Part shown: in pieces, positions 25,853-35,664 of the stretch
Position numbering within the stretch: the first letter of the stretch is position 1
How the letters are laid out: each line of letters begins with the position of its first letter
NCBI GenBank assembly: GCA_965116965.1
Contig: OZ220743.1
Location: forward strand, 3,844,001 to 3,908,000
Length of the DNA: 64,000 nt
Direction of reading: 5' to 3'
Source: Aldehydirespirator sp965116965
Lineage (GTDB): Bacteria; Actinomycetota; Acidimicrobiia; Acidimicrobiales; Aldehydirespiratoraceae
Translations under genes and position numbers: made by a program
The notes under the pieces: generated by a model
The model's database searches: none
The model's input: the letters and a program-made list of their open reading frames with translations, nothing else
What the model was told of the DNA's origin: nothing

Positions 25853-27442
25853 CTACTCCCATTCGATGGTGGCGGGGGGTTTGGAGGTGATGTCGTAGGC
25901 CACCCGGTTGACGCCGGGGACCTCGGCGATGACCCGGCTGCTCATGGCTTCGAGCACATCGTGGGGCAACCGGGCCCAGTCGGCGGTCATGGCGTCGGAA
26001 CTGGTGACCGCCCGGATCACGACCGGGCGCCCGTAGGTGCGCTCGTCGCCCATGACGCCCACCGTTCGGATGTCGGGCAGCACCGCGAACGATTGCCAGA
26101 TCTCGCGCTCCAGGCCCGCGGCCCGCAACTCCTCCCGGACGATGGCATCGGCGTGACGAAGAGTGCCGGCCGCCTCCGGGGTCACCTCCCCGATGATGCG
26201 AACAGCCAGGCCCGGGCCGGGGAAGGGCTGGCGGTGCACGATCTCGGAGGGCAGACCCAGCTCGGCTCCCACCGCCCGCACCTCGTCCTTGAACAGCGAC
26301 CGCAGCGGCTCCACCAGCTCGAAGTCGAGGTCGTCGGGCAGGCCGCCCACGTTGTGATGGCTCTTGATGGTGGACGAGTGGGTGGTGGCGCCCGACTCGA
26401 TCACGTCGGGGTACAGCGTCCCCTGCACCAGGAACCCGGCGTCGGGGACGCGATCGCGGGCCCGCTCGAAGGCCCGGATGAACTGCTCGCCCACCACCTT
26501 CCGCTTGGCTTCGGGCTCGGTGACGCCTTCCAGTGCGGAGAAGAACTCGGTGCCCGCGTCGATGCGGACGAGATCCACTCCGAAGTGGCGGCCGAAGGTC
26601 TCCTCCACCTGGTCGGCCTCGCCCTCGCGCAGCAGACCGGTGTCGACCAGCACGCACGTCAACCGGGCGCCGATGGCCTTGTGCACCAGCGCGGCGGCCA
26701 CCGCGGAGTCCACGCCCCCTGAGAGTCCGCAGATGGCCCGACCGTCGTCAACCTGCTCCCGGATCGAGGCCACCGCGGCGTCGATGATCGAGCGCATCGA
26801 CCAACTGGGGCCGGCGCCGCACCCCTTGCGCAGGAACCTTTCCAGCACCGTGCGACCGTTCGGAGTGTGCTCGACCTCGGGATGGAACTGCACCCCGTAC
26901 AGGCCCCGGTCGATGTCCTCGAAGGCGGCCACCGGTGACGCCCCGGTGGCCGCAGTGACAGTGGCTCCCGGAGGCGGCCGGGCGATGGCGTCGAAGTGGC
27001 TCATCCACACCGGCTGGGGCGAGGGCAGGCCTGCGAGCAGCGCACCGCCGTCGCCGGACACCGTCATCTCGGCCCGGCCGTACTCACCCCGCTCGTTGGG
27101 GCCGACCGAGCCGCCCAACTGCTCCGCGATGAGCTGGGCTCCGTAGCAGATGCCAAGAATCGGCACACCCAGGCCGTAGATGGCGGGGTCGAGGCTGGGC
27201 GCGCCCTCGACGTGCACCGAGGCCGGTCCACCACTGAGAATCACGCCGGCCGGCCAGCGGCCCGCGACCTCGGCCGCGGTGATCGCAGCGGGCACGATCT
27301 CGCTGTACACCTCGCACTCGCGCACCCGCCGGGCGATCAGCTGCGCGTACTGGGCCCCGAAGTCCACGACCAGGACGGTGTCGAAGGCGCCGCCCGGGCC
27401 TGGCGCGGCCCCCGCCGCCACTGCTGCTGCGCCGGTCATCAT
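25853..27442 (-). CDS. guaA: GMP synthase (glutamine-hydrolysing)
   Basis: 529 residues. Aminates XMP to GMP. N-terminal class I glutamine amidotransferase: VVDFGAQYAQLIARR, GICYGAQL (nucleophile Cys), VQFHPEVEHT. Then ATP pyrophosphatase GLSGGVDSAV (PP-loop), and C-terminal dimer domain ending KPPATIEWE. ATG at 27442 (MMTGAAAV) used; the frame extends upstream without similarity. 79 nt downstream of guaB3, probably co-transcribed. Confidence 0.97.
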   Translation of the reverse strand: MMTGAAAVAAGAAPGPGGAFDTVLVVDFGAQYAQLIARRVRECEVYSEIVPAAITAAEVAGRWPAGVILSGGPASVHVEGAPSLDPAIYGLGVPILGICYGAQLIAEQLGGSVGPNERGEYGRAEMTVSGDGGALLAGLPSPQPVWMSHFDAIARPPPGATVTAATGASPVAAFEDIDRGLYGVQFHPEVEHTPNGRTVLERFLRKGCGAGPSWSMRSIIDAAVASIREQVDDGRAICGLSGGVDSAVAAALVHKAIGARLTCVLVDTGLLREGEADQVEETFGRHFGVDLVRIDAGTEFFSALEGVTEPEAKRKVVGEQFIRAFERARDRVPDAGFLVQGTLYPDVIESGATTHSSTIKSHHNVGGLPDDLDFELVEPLRSLFKDEVRAVGAELGLPSEIVHRQPFPGPGLAVRIIGEVTPEAAGTLRHADAIVREELRAAGLEREIWQSFAVLPDIRTVGVMGDERTYGRPVVIRAVTSSDAMTADWARLPHDVLEAMSSRVIAEVPGVNRVAYDITSKPPATIEWE

Positions 27443-27521
27443 CGGGCCGTGCGCGGTCTGTGTGCAGAAACCCGGCACAGAGCCAGAAAACTGCACACAG
27501 AACGACCGTCGGGCCGCCGGA

Positions 27522-28631
27522 TCACGGCGAGACTATGACGACGGCGGCCCTCTGGAAGTCCTTCACGTCGGTGTAGCCGCACTTGGCCATGGAGGTGCGC
27601 AGTCCACCCATCATGTTGGTGGTGCCATTGGGGCCGAGGGCGGGGCCGTGGAGGATGTCCGCCAGCGTGCCCCGCGGCTCCACATCCATGATGCGCCCCC
27701 GGGGCAGGGTGGGATGGCCCGACGAGAGGTCCCAGTGCCGGCCCGGACACGGAGAGTCCGAGGCGGAGGCCAGCGGGAGGCCGACCATGGCCGCATCGGC
27801 GCCGCACACGATCGCCTTGGCGACGTCGCCCGCAGTGCGCATGGTCCCGTCGGCGATCACATGGCAGTACACGCCGGTCTCGTCGAGGTGGCGCATGCGG
27901 GCCGCCCGGGCGTCGGCGATGGCGGTGGCCTGGGGCGCGTCGAGGCCGAGCACGTGGCGGGTGGTGCCCACGTGCCCCGACCCTGCACCCACGAGCACAC
28001 CGGCCGCGCCGGTGCGCATCAGGTGCAGCGCAGCCTGGTAGCTCACGCAGCCCCCGACGATGACCGGCGTCTGCATGCGCCGGATGAACGTCTTGAGGTT
28101 GAGGGGGTCGCCCGCGGAGGAGACGTGTTCGGCCGAGACGATCGTGCCCGAGATCACCAGCAGATTGACGTCGGCGGCGATGGCGTGGGGCGCGAGTTGC
28201 TCGGCCCGCTGGGGCCGCACCCGGCCGGCGGTGCGCACCCCCGCCTCCGCGATCTCGGCGATGCGGGCGGCCACCAAGTCCGGCTGGACGGGCCGGGCGT
28301 ACAGCTCGCGCAGGCGCGCTGTGGCCGCGTCCAACGGCGCGGTGGACAGCTCGGCCAGATCGGCGGCGGGGTCCTCGCAGCGGGTCCAGACGCCCTCCAG
28401 GTCGAGAACCCCGATCCCTCCGAGTTCTCCCATCCGCACGGCGGTGGCCGGACTGGTCACGCTGTCGGTGGAGGCCGCCAGGACCGGGATGTCGAAGCGG
28501 TAGGCGTCGATCTGCCAGGAGATGTCCACGTCGGTGAGGTCGCGGGTGCGCCGGCTGGGGATGATGGCGATCTCGTCGAGCCGGTAGGCGCGGCGACCGG
28601 ACTTGCCCAGCCCGATCTCGACTTCAGCCAT
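27522..28631 (-). CDS. GuaB3 family IMP dehydrogenase-related protein
   Basis: 369 residues, lacking the CBS insert of GuaB. IMPDH/GMP reductase barrel: EIAIIPSRRTRDLTDVDISW, VLAASTDSVTSP, VIADGTMRTAGDVAKAI, CGADAAMVG. The catalytic-loop position reads GGCVSYQAAL, unlike the GSICTT of GuaB. Family is TIGR01304 (GuaB3), for which some members act as GMP reductase rather than IMPDH. Placed directly upstream of guaA, supporting a role in guanine nucleotide metabolism; precise reaction uncertain. Confidence 0.88.
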   Translation of the reverse strand: MAEVEIGLGKSGRRAYRLDEIAIIPSRRTRDLTDVDISWQIDAYRFDIPVLAASTDSVTSPATAVRMGELGGIGVLDLEGVWTRCEDPAADLAELSTAPLDAATARLRELYARPVQPDLVAARIAEIAEAGVRTAGRVRPQRAEQLAPHAIAADVNLLVISGTIVSAEHVSSAGDPLNLKTFIRRMQTPVIVGGCVSYQAALHLMRTGAAGVLVGAGSGHVGTTRHVLGLDAPQATAIADARAARMRHLDETGVYCHVIADGTMRTAGDVAKAIVCGADAAMVGLPLASASDSPCPGRHWDLSSGHPTLPRGRIMDVEPRGTLADILHGPALGPNGTTNMMGGLRTSMAKCGYTDVKDFQRAAVVIVSP

Positions 28632-28725
28632 CGAAGCCCCCCTGGCGCTGCGACCTTCGTACGGGTTCGCTCATGGGGCTGGGCACCAAGAAACAGAGGC
28701 GCCGGAAGCCGGGCACCGGACGAGC

Positions 28726-29445
28726 CTATCCGGCAGTCGCGCCCATGATCGTGATCGAGAGGAGTCGACGCAGTACAGCCGCGGTAGCCCCCCAGACAGT
28801 GTCGCCATGGAGTTCGAAGAACGTCATGGTGCGCTCGCCTCCGAAGGCTGCATCCAGCGACCAGACCTCCTCGCGCCAGGTTTCGGGGTCGGTCAACTCC
28901 GACAGAGGCACGTGGAGCACTTGATCCACCTCGGCCGGATCGGGCACGAGATCGGGGCGCCCCTCGACAGCGGCCACGAACGGACACACCAGCGACCGGG
29001 ATCCGACCGTGACGAAACGGTCGAGCTGACCGACGTGGCGCACGATGTCTGGGCTCAGCCCGGTCTCCTCGGACGCCTCCCGCAGCGCGGTGGCCCAGAG
29101 GTCGGCATCGCACGGCTCGCGCCGGCCGCCGGGGAACGACACCTCGCCCGCGTGGTGGCGCAGATGCCAAGCCCGCCGGGTGAGCACCACCCACGGCTCG
29201 CTCTCATGCTCATAGAGCAGCACCAGCACGCCTGATGGAGCCGACCCTGGTGGCACTGTCGCCGGCGATGGGAGAAGTCGGGGTCGGGTAGCGACGACCG
29301 CCTCCAGCACCCGTTCCAGGCTGGGGCGGCGTCGCTGCTCCGGAAGCCCGGCCCAAGGCGGCGGTCCGCCCATCCGAGCATTGGCCGGGCGGGGGATGTG
29401 CTGGGATCCGCCCCTGCCCGCAGGGGCCGGCGGCGGATCGAACAC
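28726..29445 (-). CDS. Nudix hydrolase (CoA pyrophosphatase-like)
   Basis: 239 residues. Nudix box GGRREPCDADLWATALREAS followed by EETGL fits GX5EX7REUXEEXGU allowing for a longer insert, as in NUDT7/8-like CoA diphosphatases. Conserved lead segment IPRPANARMGGPPPWAGLP, so the GTG at 29445 is preferred over ATG 29373, which would cut it. C-terminus IMGATAG. Lies 26 nt after the small gene 29472-29639, probably one operon. Confidence 0.82.
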   Translation of the reverse strand: MFDPPPAPAGRGGSQHIPRPANARMGGPPPWAGLPEQRRRPSLERVLEAVVATRPRLLPSPATVPPGSAPSGVLVLLYEHESEPWVVLTRRAWHLRHHAGEVSFPGGRREPCDADLWATALREASEETGLSPDIVRHVGQLDRFVTVGSRSLVCPFVAAVEGRPDLVPDPAEVDQVLHVPLSELTDPETWREEVWSLDAAFGGERTMTFFELHGDTVWGATAAVLRRLLSITIMGATAG

Positions 29446-29471
29446 CGCCGCGGTCGATGCGGTCGAGTCTG

Positions 29472-29639
29472 TCAGGACCCTTCCCCGTCGCCGGCCGCGG
29501 CCGCGGCCAGGTCCTGGAGTATTTCCCGCAGCCCTCCGGTCTTGAGGTCGCTCATCACCCGGCCCGGCGGCGTCTCGCCCCGCTCCCACTCCTCCCAGTG
29601 GTCCAGCAGCTTGCGCGGATCAGGCGCCGGGCGATCCAT
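29472..29639 (-). CDS. Small conserved protein upstream of Nudix gene
   Basis: 55 residues; opens MDRPAPDPRKLLDHWEEWER and continues PPGRVMSDLKTGGLREIL and an Ala-rich end. Small acidic helical protein, not recognised as an enzyme; its DPRKLLDHWEEWERG / GRVMSDLKTGGL pattern is coherent coding sequence and it directly precedes the Nudix gene on the same strand. ATG at 29639 is the first start that keeps only that conserved part of the longer open frame. Confidence 0.55.
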   Translation of the reverse strand: MDRPAPDPRKLLDHWEEWERGETPPGRVMSDLKTGGLREILQDLAAAAAGDGEGS

Positions 29640-29675
29640 CTGAGTGAGGCTACCGGCGCCATCCAAGGTCGAGAG

Positions 29676-29712
29676 TTGCCAACACCGCGCTTGTGCTTGC
29701 ATAATGTAAGCA
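29676..29712 (+). promoter_or_regulatory. Promoter and palindromic operator of RHH-PIN pair
   Basis: TTGCCA (29676-29681), 18-bp spacer, CATAAT (29700-29705). The predicted transcript would start at about 29712, the A of the ATG itself, so translation is likely leaderless. A 19-bp near-palindrome TGCTTGCATAATGTAAGCA (29694-29712, 17 of 19 symmetric) covers the -10 box, as expected for autorepression by the RHH antitoxin. Confidence 0.6.
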
Positions 29713-30005
29713 TGCCTCACGTGCTCGTCAGGAACGTCCCCGACGATGTTCATCGCAAACTCACCCAGCGGGCAGAAGCCAGCGGCACCTCCCTTCAGCG
29801 CTACCTGTCGTCTGAGCTGGCCAGGCTGGCCGAGACGCCGACCATCGAGGAGGTCATCGCCCGGATCGAGCAGAACTCCGCCGGCCATGTCGGATTCTCA
29901 CAGGCGGTCGCCGACCTCGACGAGATCAGAGCCGAACGCGACCAGGTACTGCTTGAGCGATTCGAGATGTTGGATGAACTCGACGACAGGGAGCCGCGGC
30001 GCTGA
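29712..30005 (+). CDS. FitA/VapB-type ribbon-helix-helix antitoxin
   Basis: 97 residues. Opens MPHVLVRNVPDDVHRKL with the RHH beta strand (LVRNVP), then two helices (TQRAEASGTSLQRYLSSELA), and a C-terminal toxin-binding acidic tail (DEIRAERDQVLLERFEML). Would neutralise the PIN toxin encoded next and bind the palindrome over its own start. Overlaps the following gene by 4 nt (CTGA). Confidence 0.85.
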   Translation: MPHVLVRNVPDDVHRKLTQRAEASGTSLQRYLSSELARLAETPTIEEVIARIEQNSAGHVGFSQAVADLDEIRAERDQVLLERFEMLDELDDREPRR

Positions 30006-30403
30006 TTGTCCTGGATGCCTCTGCGGTGGCCAACTTTCTCGCGGAGGACGGACGCTCCGGTCGCGTCGCCCGGGTCGCCGTAAGCCGCGCCGGGGGCGTC
30101 TCGGTGCCGGACCTGGCCGATGTCGAGACGGCGGCAGTGCTGCGGAAACGCTGGATCGCGAAGGAGCTCACGGACGAGCGCTTCGCGCGGGCGCTGGCAA
30201 CCCTGCCCGATCTGCCGTTTCAGCGATATCCGGCTCTGGCGATGCTGCGACGGGCATACGAACTGCGCTCCACGGTCACCGTCTACGACGCCGTGTACGT
30301 GGCATTGGCGGAGTGGCTCGACTGCCCGCTGCTCACCGCCGACACCCGGCTGGCCAACGCTCCAGGACCCCGCTGCGAGATCCGAGTCCTGCGCTCTGGC
30401 TGA
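30002..30403 (+). CDS. PIN-domain toxin (VapC/FitB type), apparent CTG start
   Basis: 133 residues. Predicted ribonuclease; the PIN acidic quartet is visible in LIVLDASA, DLADVETAAV, VYDAVYVALAE and LLTADTRLA. The family start (usually M/V-I-V-L-D-A-S) falls on CTG at 30002, overlapping the antitoxin stop as CTGA. Upstream in frame there is no ATG, GTG or TTG before the stop at 29975; the only standard start, GTG 30026, would remove the catalytic Asp. GGGAG lies about 8 nt upstream. Either CTG initiates by coupling, or a GTG has mutated and the toxin is poorly made. Confidence 0.8.
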   Translation: MIVLDASAVANFLAEDGRSGRVARVAVSRAGGVSVPDLADVETAAVLRKRWIAKELTDERFARALATLPDLPFQRYPALAMLRRAYELRSTVTVYDAVYVALAEWLDCPLLTADTRLANAPGPRCEIRVLRSG

Positions 30404-30414
30404 ACTCCTGCTAG

Positions 30415-30485
30415 CTGTGAGCGGCTCGCCTCAACTGCTTCATGTGTTCGAAGAACCCTGGCTTCCAGGCGGGGGAGTGCCACAA
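30415..30485 (-). pseudogene. C-terminal remnant of a second copy of the 32579-33490 lipoprotein
   Basis: On the minus strand the fragment reads LWHSPAWKPGFFEHMKQLRR AAHS then stop, matching the C-terminus of the lipoprotein at 32579 (PWHYPPDTWEPEFFEHMREL RRAALQ). The matching preceding part (ADALWRMTAVP) lies at about 31500-31530, on the far side of the next gene, so a paralogue has been split by roughly 1 kb. Confidence 0.6.
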
Positions 30486-30503
30486 GCACCTGCGGCTGCC
30501 TGA

Positions 30504-31517
30504 CTACTCAGTTCGGGAGCGTGCGATCCTCAGGGTGTAGGACCCGGTGAACCCGAGGGCGTAGCTGTCCACGGCGACATAGAACGAGCCGGTGCTCGGC
30601 GCTATCCAGTACAGAAACGGATGGAAGTAATCGGGGCCGATGCGGCCCGCCACTACCGAGCGGTCGGCATCCAACAGCACGATCCGCAGATACTCCAACG
30701 TCCCCGGTGACACTGCCAGGTCGTAGCGTTCGCCCTCCGCGGCCTCGAACACGAAGAGGTCGACGTCGCCGTCATAGTCCACCACCCCCTCGACCAGCGC
30801 ACCCACCGGAGCCGGTGTAGCCCCCACCTCTGAGTCGGCATGATCGTCCTCGATGCTAACCGGGGCCCCGATGGGCGGCTCGGGCAGGCATTCGAGCACG
30901 CCGGACCTTATTGCCCTGAACACTTCGTCCGCCTCGGGAGCCTCGACCAAGCCGTCCCAGTCCACTCCTGCCTGCCACTCTCGCAGGCAGGCCACCTCGC
31001 TCTCGCTCAAGTCTTCGAACTCGACTCCGGAGTCCGCGGCCATGATGGCGAGGAGCGCGTCTCGCAGGCACAGCCCCAAGATGGACATCAACGCATTCGT
31101 CACCGGGGAACCACCGGAAGACAACCACATGCCGACCATGTCGAAGTCGGCCATCGACTCTCGCAGACAGGCCATCTCCTCGTCGCCAATCACGATCCCG
31201 ACTTCGGGCTGGATGACGGGCTGGATGAACCAGACCAGAACGGACAGGAGCACGTGGCGAGCACGCTCCGGACCGATGCAGGCGAGCACCACCCACACAT
31301 CGTCGTCCCCTAGATAGCCCTCGGAACCGACAGGCCGCTCCAGCACGGCCTCCAGATCCTCATCGCCCAAGGACTCAAGGAGGCAGGTCCGAGCGGAGGC
31401 GCTCAAGTCGTCGAGCAAATCCGACAAGCGAAGCTCACCGCTCGGTTCGGCCCCGGCAGCACCCCCCGACGGGTCGGACGCGGCCGTGGACGCCCCGTCG
31501 GGCGGCACCGCGGTCAT
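30504..31517 (-). CDS. Secreted-type protein with C-L-R-E repeats and PPC-like domain, N-terminus replaced
   Basis: 337 residues, not recognised. Residues ~35-210 hold three ~80-residue repeats, each with ACL(R/L)E: TCLLESLGDEDLEAVLE, ACLRESMADFDMVGMW, ACLREWQAGVDWDGL, with partner cysteines (ACIGPE, LCLRDA, ECLPEP). C-terminal bacterial pre-peptidase (PPC)-like beta domain: VDYDGDVDLFVFEAAEGERY to GFTGSYTLRIA. Such proteins are normally exported, yet no signal peptide is present; the first residues (MTAVPPDG) instead continue a remnant of the neighbouring lipoprotein family (DALWR MTAVP). The true N-terminus was probably lost in a rearrangement. Confidence 0.6.
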   Translation of the reverse strand: MTAVPPDGASTAASDPSGGAAGAEPSGELRLSDLLDDLSASARTCLLESLGDEDLEAVLERPVGSEGYLGDDDVWVVLACIGPERARHVLLSVLVWFIQPVIQPEVGIVIGDEEMACLRESMADFDMVGMWLSSGGSPVTNALMSILGLCLRDALLAIMAADSGVEFEDLSESEVACLREWQAGVDWDGLVEAPEADEVFRAIRSGVLECLPEPPIGAPVSIEDDHADSEVGATPAPVGALVEGVVDYDGDVDLFVFEAAEGERYDLAVSPGTLEYLRIVLLDADRSVVAGRIGPDYFHPFLYWIAPSTGSFYVAVDSYALGFTGSYTLRIARSRTE

Positions 31518-31558
31518 GCGCCAGAGCGCATCTGCCCGACGTCAGCGAGTCTGCGGGG

Positions 31559-32404
31559 TCAGCGAGTCCCCGCGCACCCGCCAAAGGATCTGTCCTCCAC
31601 AGTCGGCGGGTCGATGTCTTGGGCGTTCCGAATGGCGGCTCGGGCGTCGTCCAGGGTCAGGCGTGCGCCGCGCATGGGCGGGCCGGCGGCCGCGAGAACC
31701 TCGCCATTGTAGATCCCGGCGACACCGCTGCAGGTGTTGAACCAATACCGATCGGGGTCGTAGTAGGGACCGTCCTCGTCCCCCGACAACGCGTACACGA
31801 GATATCTCGGGCCGTCCGGCAGATACCGCTGCTCGATCCCGGATCGGATGATGTTGATTGGTGGCACTGTGATGCGACTCCAAGAACCTCCATCCGGATA
31901 GTGAGTCCATAGCAGGCTCCACCTCAAGATCGTGACCTCGTCGCCTGCGTCGAGCCGATCCGCTTTGAGCACTTCGTCGACCGTAAGAACGATGCCGTCG
32001 TAGACATCGGGGGGAGTCGACTCAAGCTGAAGATCCCCTTCGCTTGGAGGACCAGCCAGCACGTCCTCCATGTAGCCGGTGATCCGACCGATGAACACGA
32101 TGTCAGAGTCGTAGCTCAGCGATTCCAGGCTGCGATAGAGAAAGTAGTCGACAGCAACCCCCGCAACGGGAAGCGACTCGTCGAAGGCAGCCAGCCCCTC
32201 CAGTCCCGATGGCGCCTGCGACGATGCCGGCGCCGGCGCGGTCGGTGCGACAGTCGAGGTCGCAGCGATAGCCGGCTCAGCGGGGAAGGTGGACTCGGCA
32301 ATCACCAGCTCAGCGGGGGAGGTGGACTCGAGATGGCCGCCGCAGGCCACGGCCACCAGCCCTGCCGCGACCGCAGCGAGAACCATCCTCACCGGCCGTG
32401 CCAT
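31559..32404 (-). CDS. Lipoprotein of unknown function
   Basis: 281 residues. Signal peptide MARPVRMVLAAVAAGLVAVA followed by CGG (lipobox VAVAC, lipidated Cys at 21), a Ser/Thr/Ala/Pro/Glu linker (to about 65), then a soluble domain with SDIVFIGRITGYMEDVLAG and VYDGIVLTVDEVLK, reminiscent of small beta-barrel proteins that react to transition fees in unknown secreted families, not assigned. Two further Cys near the C-terminus (NTCSG, GGCAG). Part of a minus-strand cluster of exported unknowns. Confidence 0.6.
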   Translation of the reverse strand: MARPVRMVLAAVAAGLVAVACGGHLESTSPAELVIAESTFPAEPAIAATSTVAPTAPAPASSQAPSGLEGLAAFDESLPVAGVAVDYFLYRSLESLSYDSDIVFIGRITGYMEDVLAGPPSEGDLQLESTPPDVYDGIVLTVDEVLKADRLDAGDEVTILRWSLLWTHYPDGGSWSRITVPPINIIRSGIEQRYLPDGPRYLVYALSGDEDGPYYDPDRYWFNTCSGVAGIYNGEVLAAAGPPMRGARLTLDDARAAIRNAQDIDPPTVEDRSFGGCAGTR

Positions 32405-32578
32405 CGACGCCCCATACGATGTATGACGTTCGGACTCCCACGCCCAATAGCGCGCCGTCTACTCGATGGCCCACTCCTGTGTCTGGTCGTCGATGAGCTG
32501 GTATCGGCCAGGGTACAGCTGCACCAGCCCCTCAAGGGGCCACGACGGGGCCGCGCCCTGCGCCCTCGATGAGCACCG

Positions 32579-33490
32579 TCATTGGAGAGCGGCTCGCCTG
32601 AGTTCCCTCATGTGCTCGAAGAACTCTGGCTCCCAGGTGTCGGGGGGATAGTGCCATGGGCACGCTCCGGACAGCGGCACCGTGGTCATACGCCACAGCG
32701 CGTCTGCTCCGGCCTCGACCAGCTCCGGTGAGGGTTCGCCGCTGTCCTCCACGATGAACTCCTCGGCCAGGGCGGATGCCATGGAGCGATCCCACACGGG
32801 GTCGTCCAGGGGCGTGTTGCAGGCCCGGTTCAAGCGGGCGGCCCACTCGTCCTCGTCGACGGTGGCCCTCAGCCCGGTGGCCTCCCACCAGATCTCGCGA
32901 GTGCGGGGCCGAAGCGGCGGCTCGACCCACCAGAACATCCTGTCGAACCGCTCGGTAGCCACTGCAAGCGCCTCGTCGGTCATGTGGGTGTCGAATCCCG
33001 GGGGCATGCTCCAGCCGCCGCCCGGCGGGCCAGCATCAAGAAACTTCTGAGGAGCGCGGTCCCAGCACACGCTGGGCTCGTCGGGTCCGGCACGCTGCAC
33101 GATCATGATCCACAGCGCCCCGGCCGCGGAGTGAAACAACTGTTGACGCGACTCCGGCGGCAGGTCGGGCCGCAGCCCGTCGGCGACCGCGAACTCCTCG
33201 GCCAGCGCCAGTGCAGCATCCCGATCCCACACCGGCGAGTCGAGGTCGGGGCCGAGGGCGGTCTTGCACACCCGGTCCAGACGATCAGCCCATACTGCCT
33301 CGCCCACGTACAGCGACAGGCCGGTCTGGTGCAACCACACCTCCCAGGTGCCGGGCGGCAGCGGCGGCCGAACACGGACTTCATCAACGGCTTCCAAGTC
33401 GTGAGAAGGCTCTGCTTCACCGCTGCACCCCGCAGCCAGCAGCGCCAGCGCAACAACGGCTAGAGCCAACCTCGGGCAACGGGTCGCCAT
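32579..33490 (-). CDS. Lipoprotein with internal duplication
   Basis: 303 residues. Signal peptide with lipobox LLAAGC (Cys about 22). Two homologous halves: PPLPPGTWEVWLHQTGLSLY / ADRLDRVCKTALGPDLDSPV / LALAEEFAVADGLRP and PPLRPRTREIWWEATGLRAT / AARLNRACNTPLDDPVWDRS / ALAEEFIVEDSGEPSPE, each ending in ALW.M plus a Cys-Pro/Trp segment. Function unknown. A broken paralogue of its second half flanks the 30504-31517 gene. Confidence 0.6.
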   Translation of the reverse strand: MATRCPRLALAVVALALLAAGCSGEAEPSHDLEAVDEVRVRPPLPPGTWEVWLHQTGLSLYVGEAVWADRLDRVCKTALGPDLDSPVWDRDAALALAEEFAVADGLRPDLPPESRQQLFHSAAGALWIMIVQRAGPDEPSVCWDRAPQKFLDAGPPGGGWSMPPGFDTHMTDEALAVATERFDRMFWWVEPPLRPRTREIWWEATGLRATVDEDEWAARLNRACNTPLDDPVWDRSMASALAEEFIVEDSGEPSPELVEAGADALWRMTTVPLSGACPWHYPPDTWEPEFFEHMRELRRAALQ

Positions 33491-33540
33491 CGGTGCCTCC
33501 CCTCGGAGCCGATCGTACAGAACCCTTCGGACTCCGCACG

Positions 33541-33574
33541 CACAGGAGCCCGGGACGGGGCCCGGGCTCCTGTG
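33541..33574. terminator. Terminator hairpin after groEL
   Basis: Perfect 14-bp inverted repeat CACAGGAGCCCGGG / CCCGGGCTCCTGTG with a 6-nt loop, 23 nt beyond the groEL stop. No T-run, as often in high-GC genomes. Confidence 0.65.
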
Positions 33575-33596
33575 ATTGTTCGCTGGGGGCGAACGG

Positions 33597-35243
<1,647 letters not shown>

Positions 35244-35251
35244 CGGCGACC

Positions 35252-35542
35252 TCAGACGACCTTGGCCAGCACGTCGCGGGCGTTGAGGATGAGCAGGTCT
35301 TCACCGTCGACGGTGATCTCGGTGCCGCCGTACTTGGAATACACGACGGTGTCGCCCACGCCGACATCCATGGGGATGATCTCACCGGTGTCGTCGGACC
35401 GGCGACCGGGACCGACCGCCAGTACCTCGCCCTGCTGGGGCTTCTCCTTGGCGGTGTCGGGAATGACGAGACCACTGGCAGTGGTCTCCTCGGCGTCGCC
35501 GGGCCGCACAACGATGCGGTCGTCGAGTGGCTGCAGATTCAT
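35252..35542 (-). CDS. groES: Co-chaperonin GroES
   Basis: 96 residues, lid of the GroEL chamber. Starts MNLQPLDDRIVVRP; mobile loop EETTASGLVIPDTA; then GEVLAVGPG and GDTVVYSKYGGTEI. ATG 35542 has GGGAGGA 5 nt upstream. First gene of groESL, CIRCE 50 nt upstream. Confidence 0.97.
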   Translation of the reverse strand: MNLQPLDDRIVVRPGDAEETTASGLVIPDTAKEKPQQGEVLAVGPGRRSDDTGEIIPMDVGVGDTVVYSKYGGTEITVDGEDLLILNARDVLAKVV

Positions 35543-35591
35543 GTGTCCTCCCGGACTCCTGTTCTTGATGTTCTTGGACTGAACACGGGCG

Positions 35592-35618
35592 TTGGCACTC
35601 TCCCGTGACGAGTGCCAA
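35592..35618. promoter_or_regulatory. CIRCE operator (HrcA binding)
   Basis: TTGGCACTC, 9-nt spacer, GAGTGCCAA: a perfect inverted repeat matching the CIRCE consensus (TTAGCACTC-N9-GAGTGCTAA) with symmetric A-to-G changes. Implies heat-shock control of groESL by HrcA, whose gene is not in this window. Confidence 0.92.
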
Positions 35619-35664
35619 CGATACGGCCCACCGGCGGGTGCCACAACGCGCGGGAGTGAGCGTT

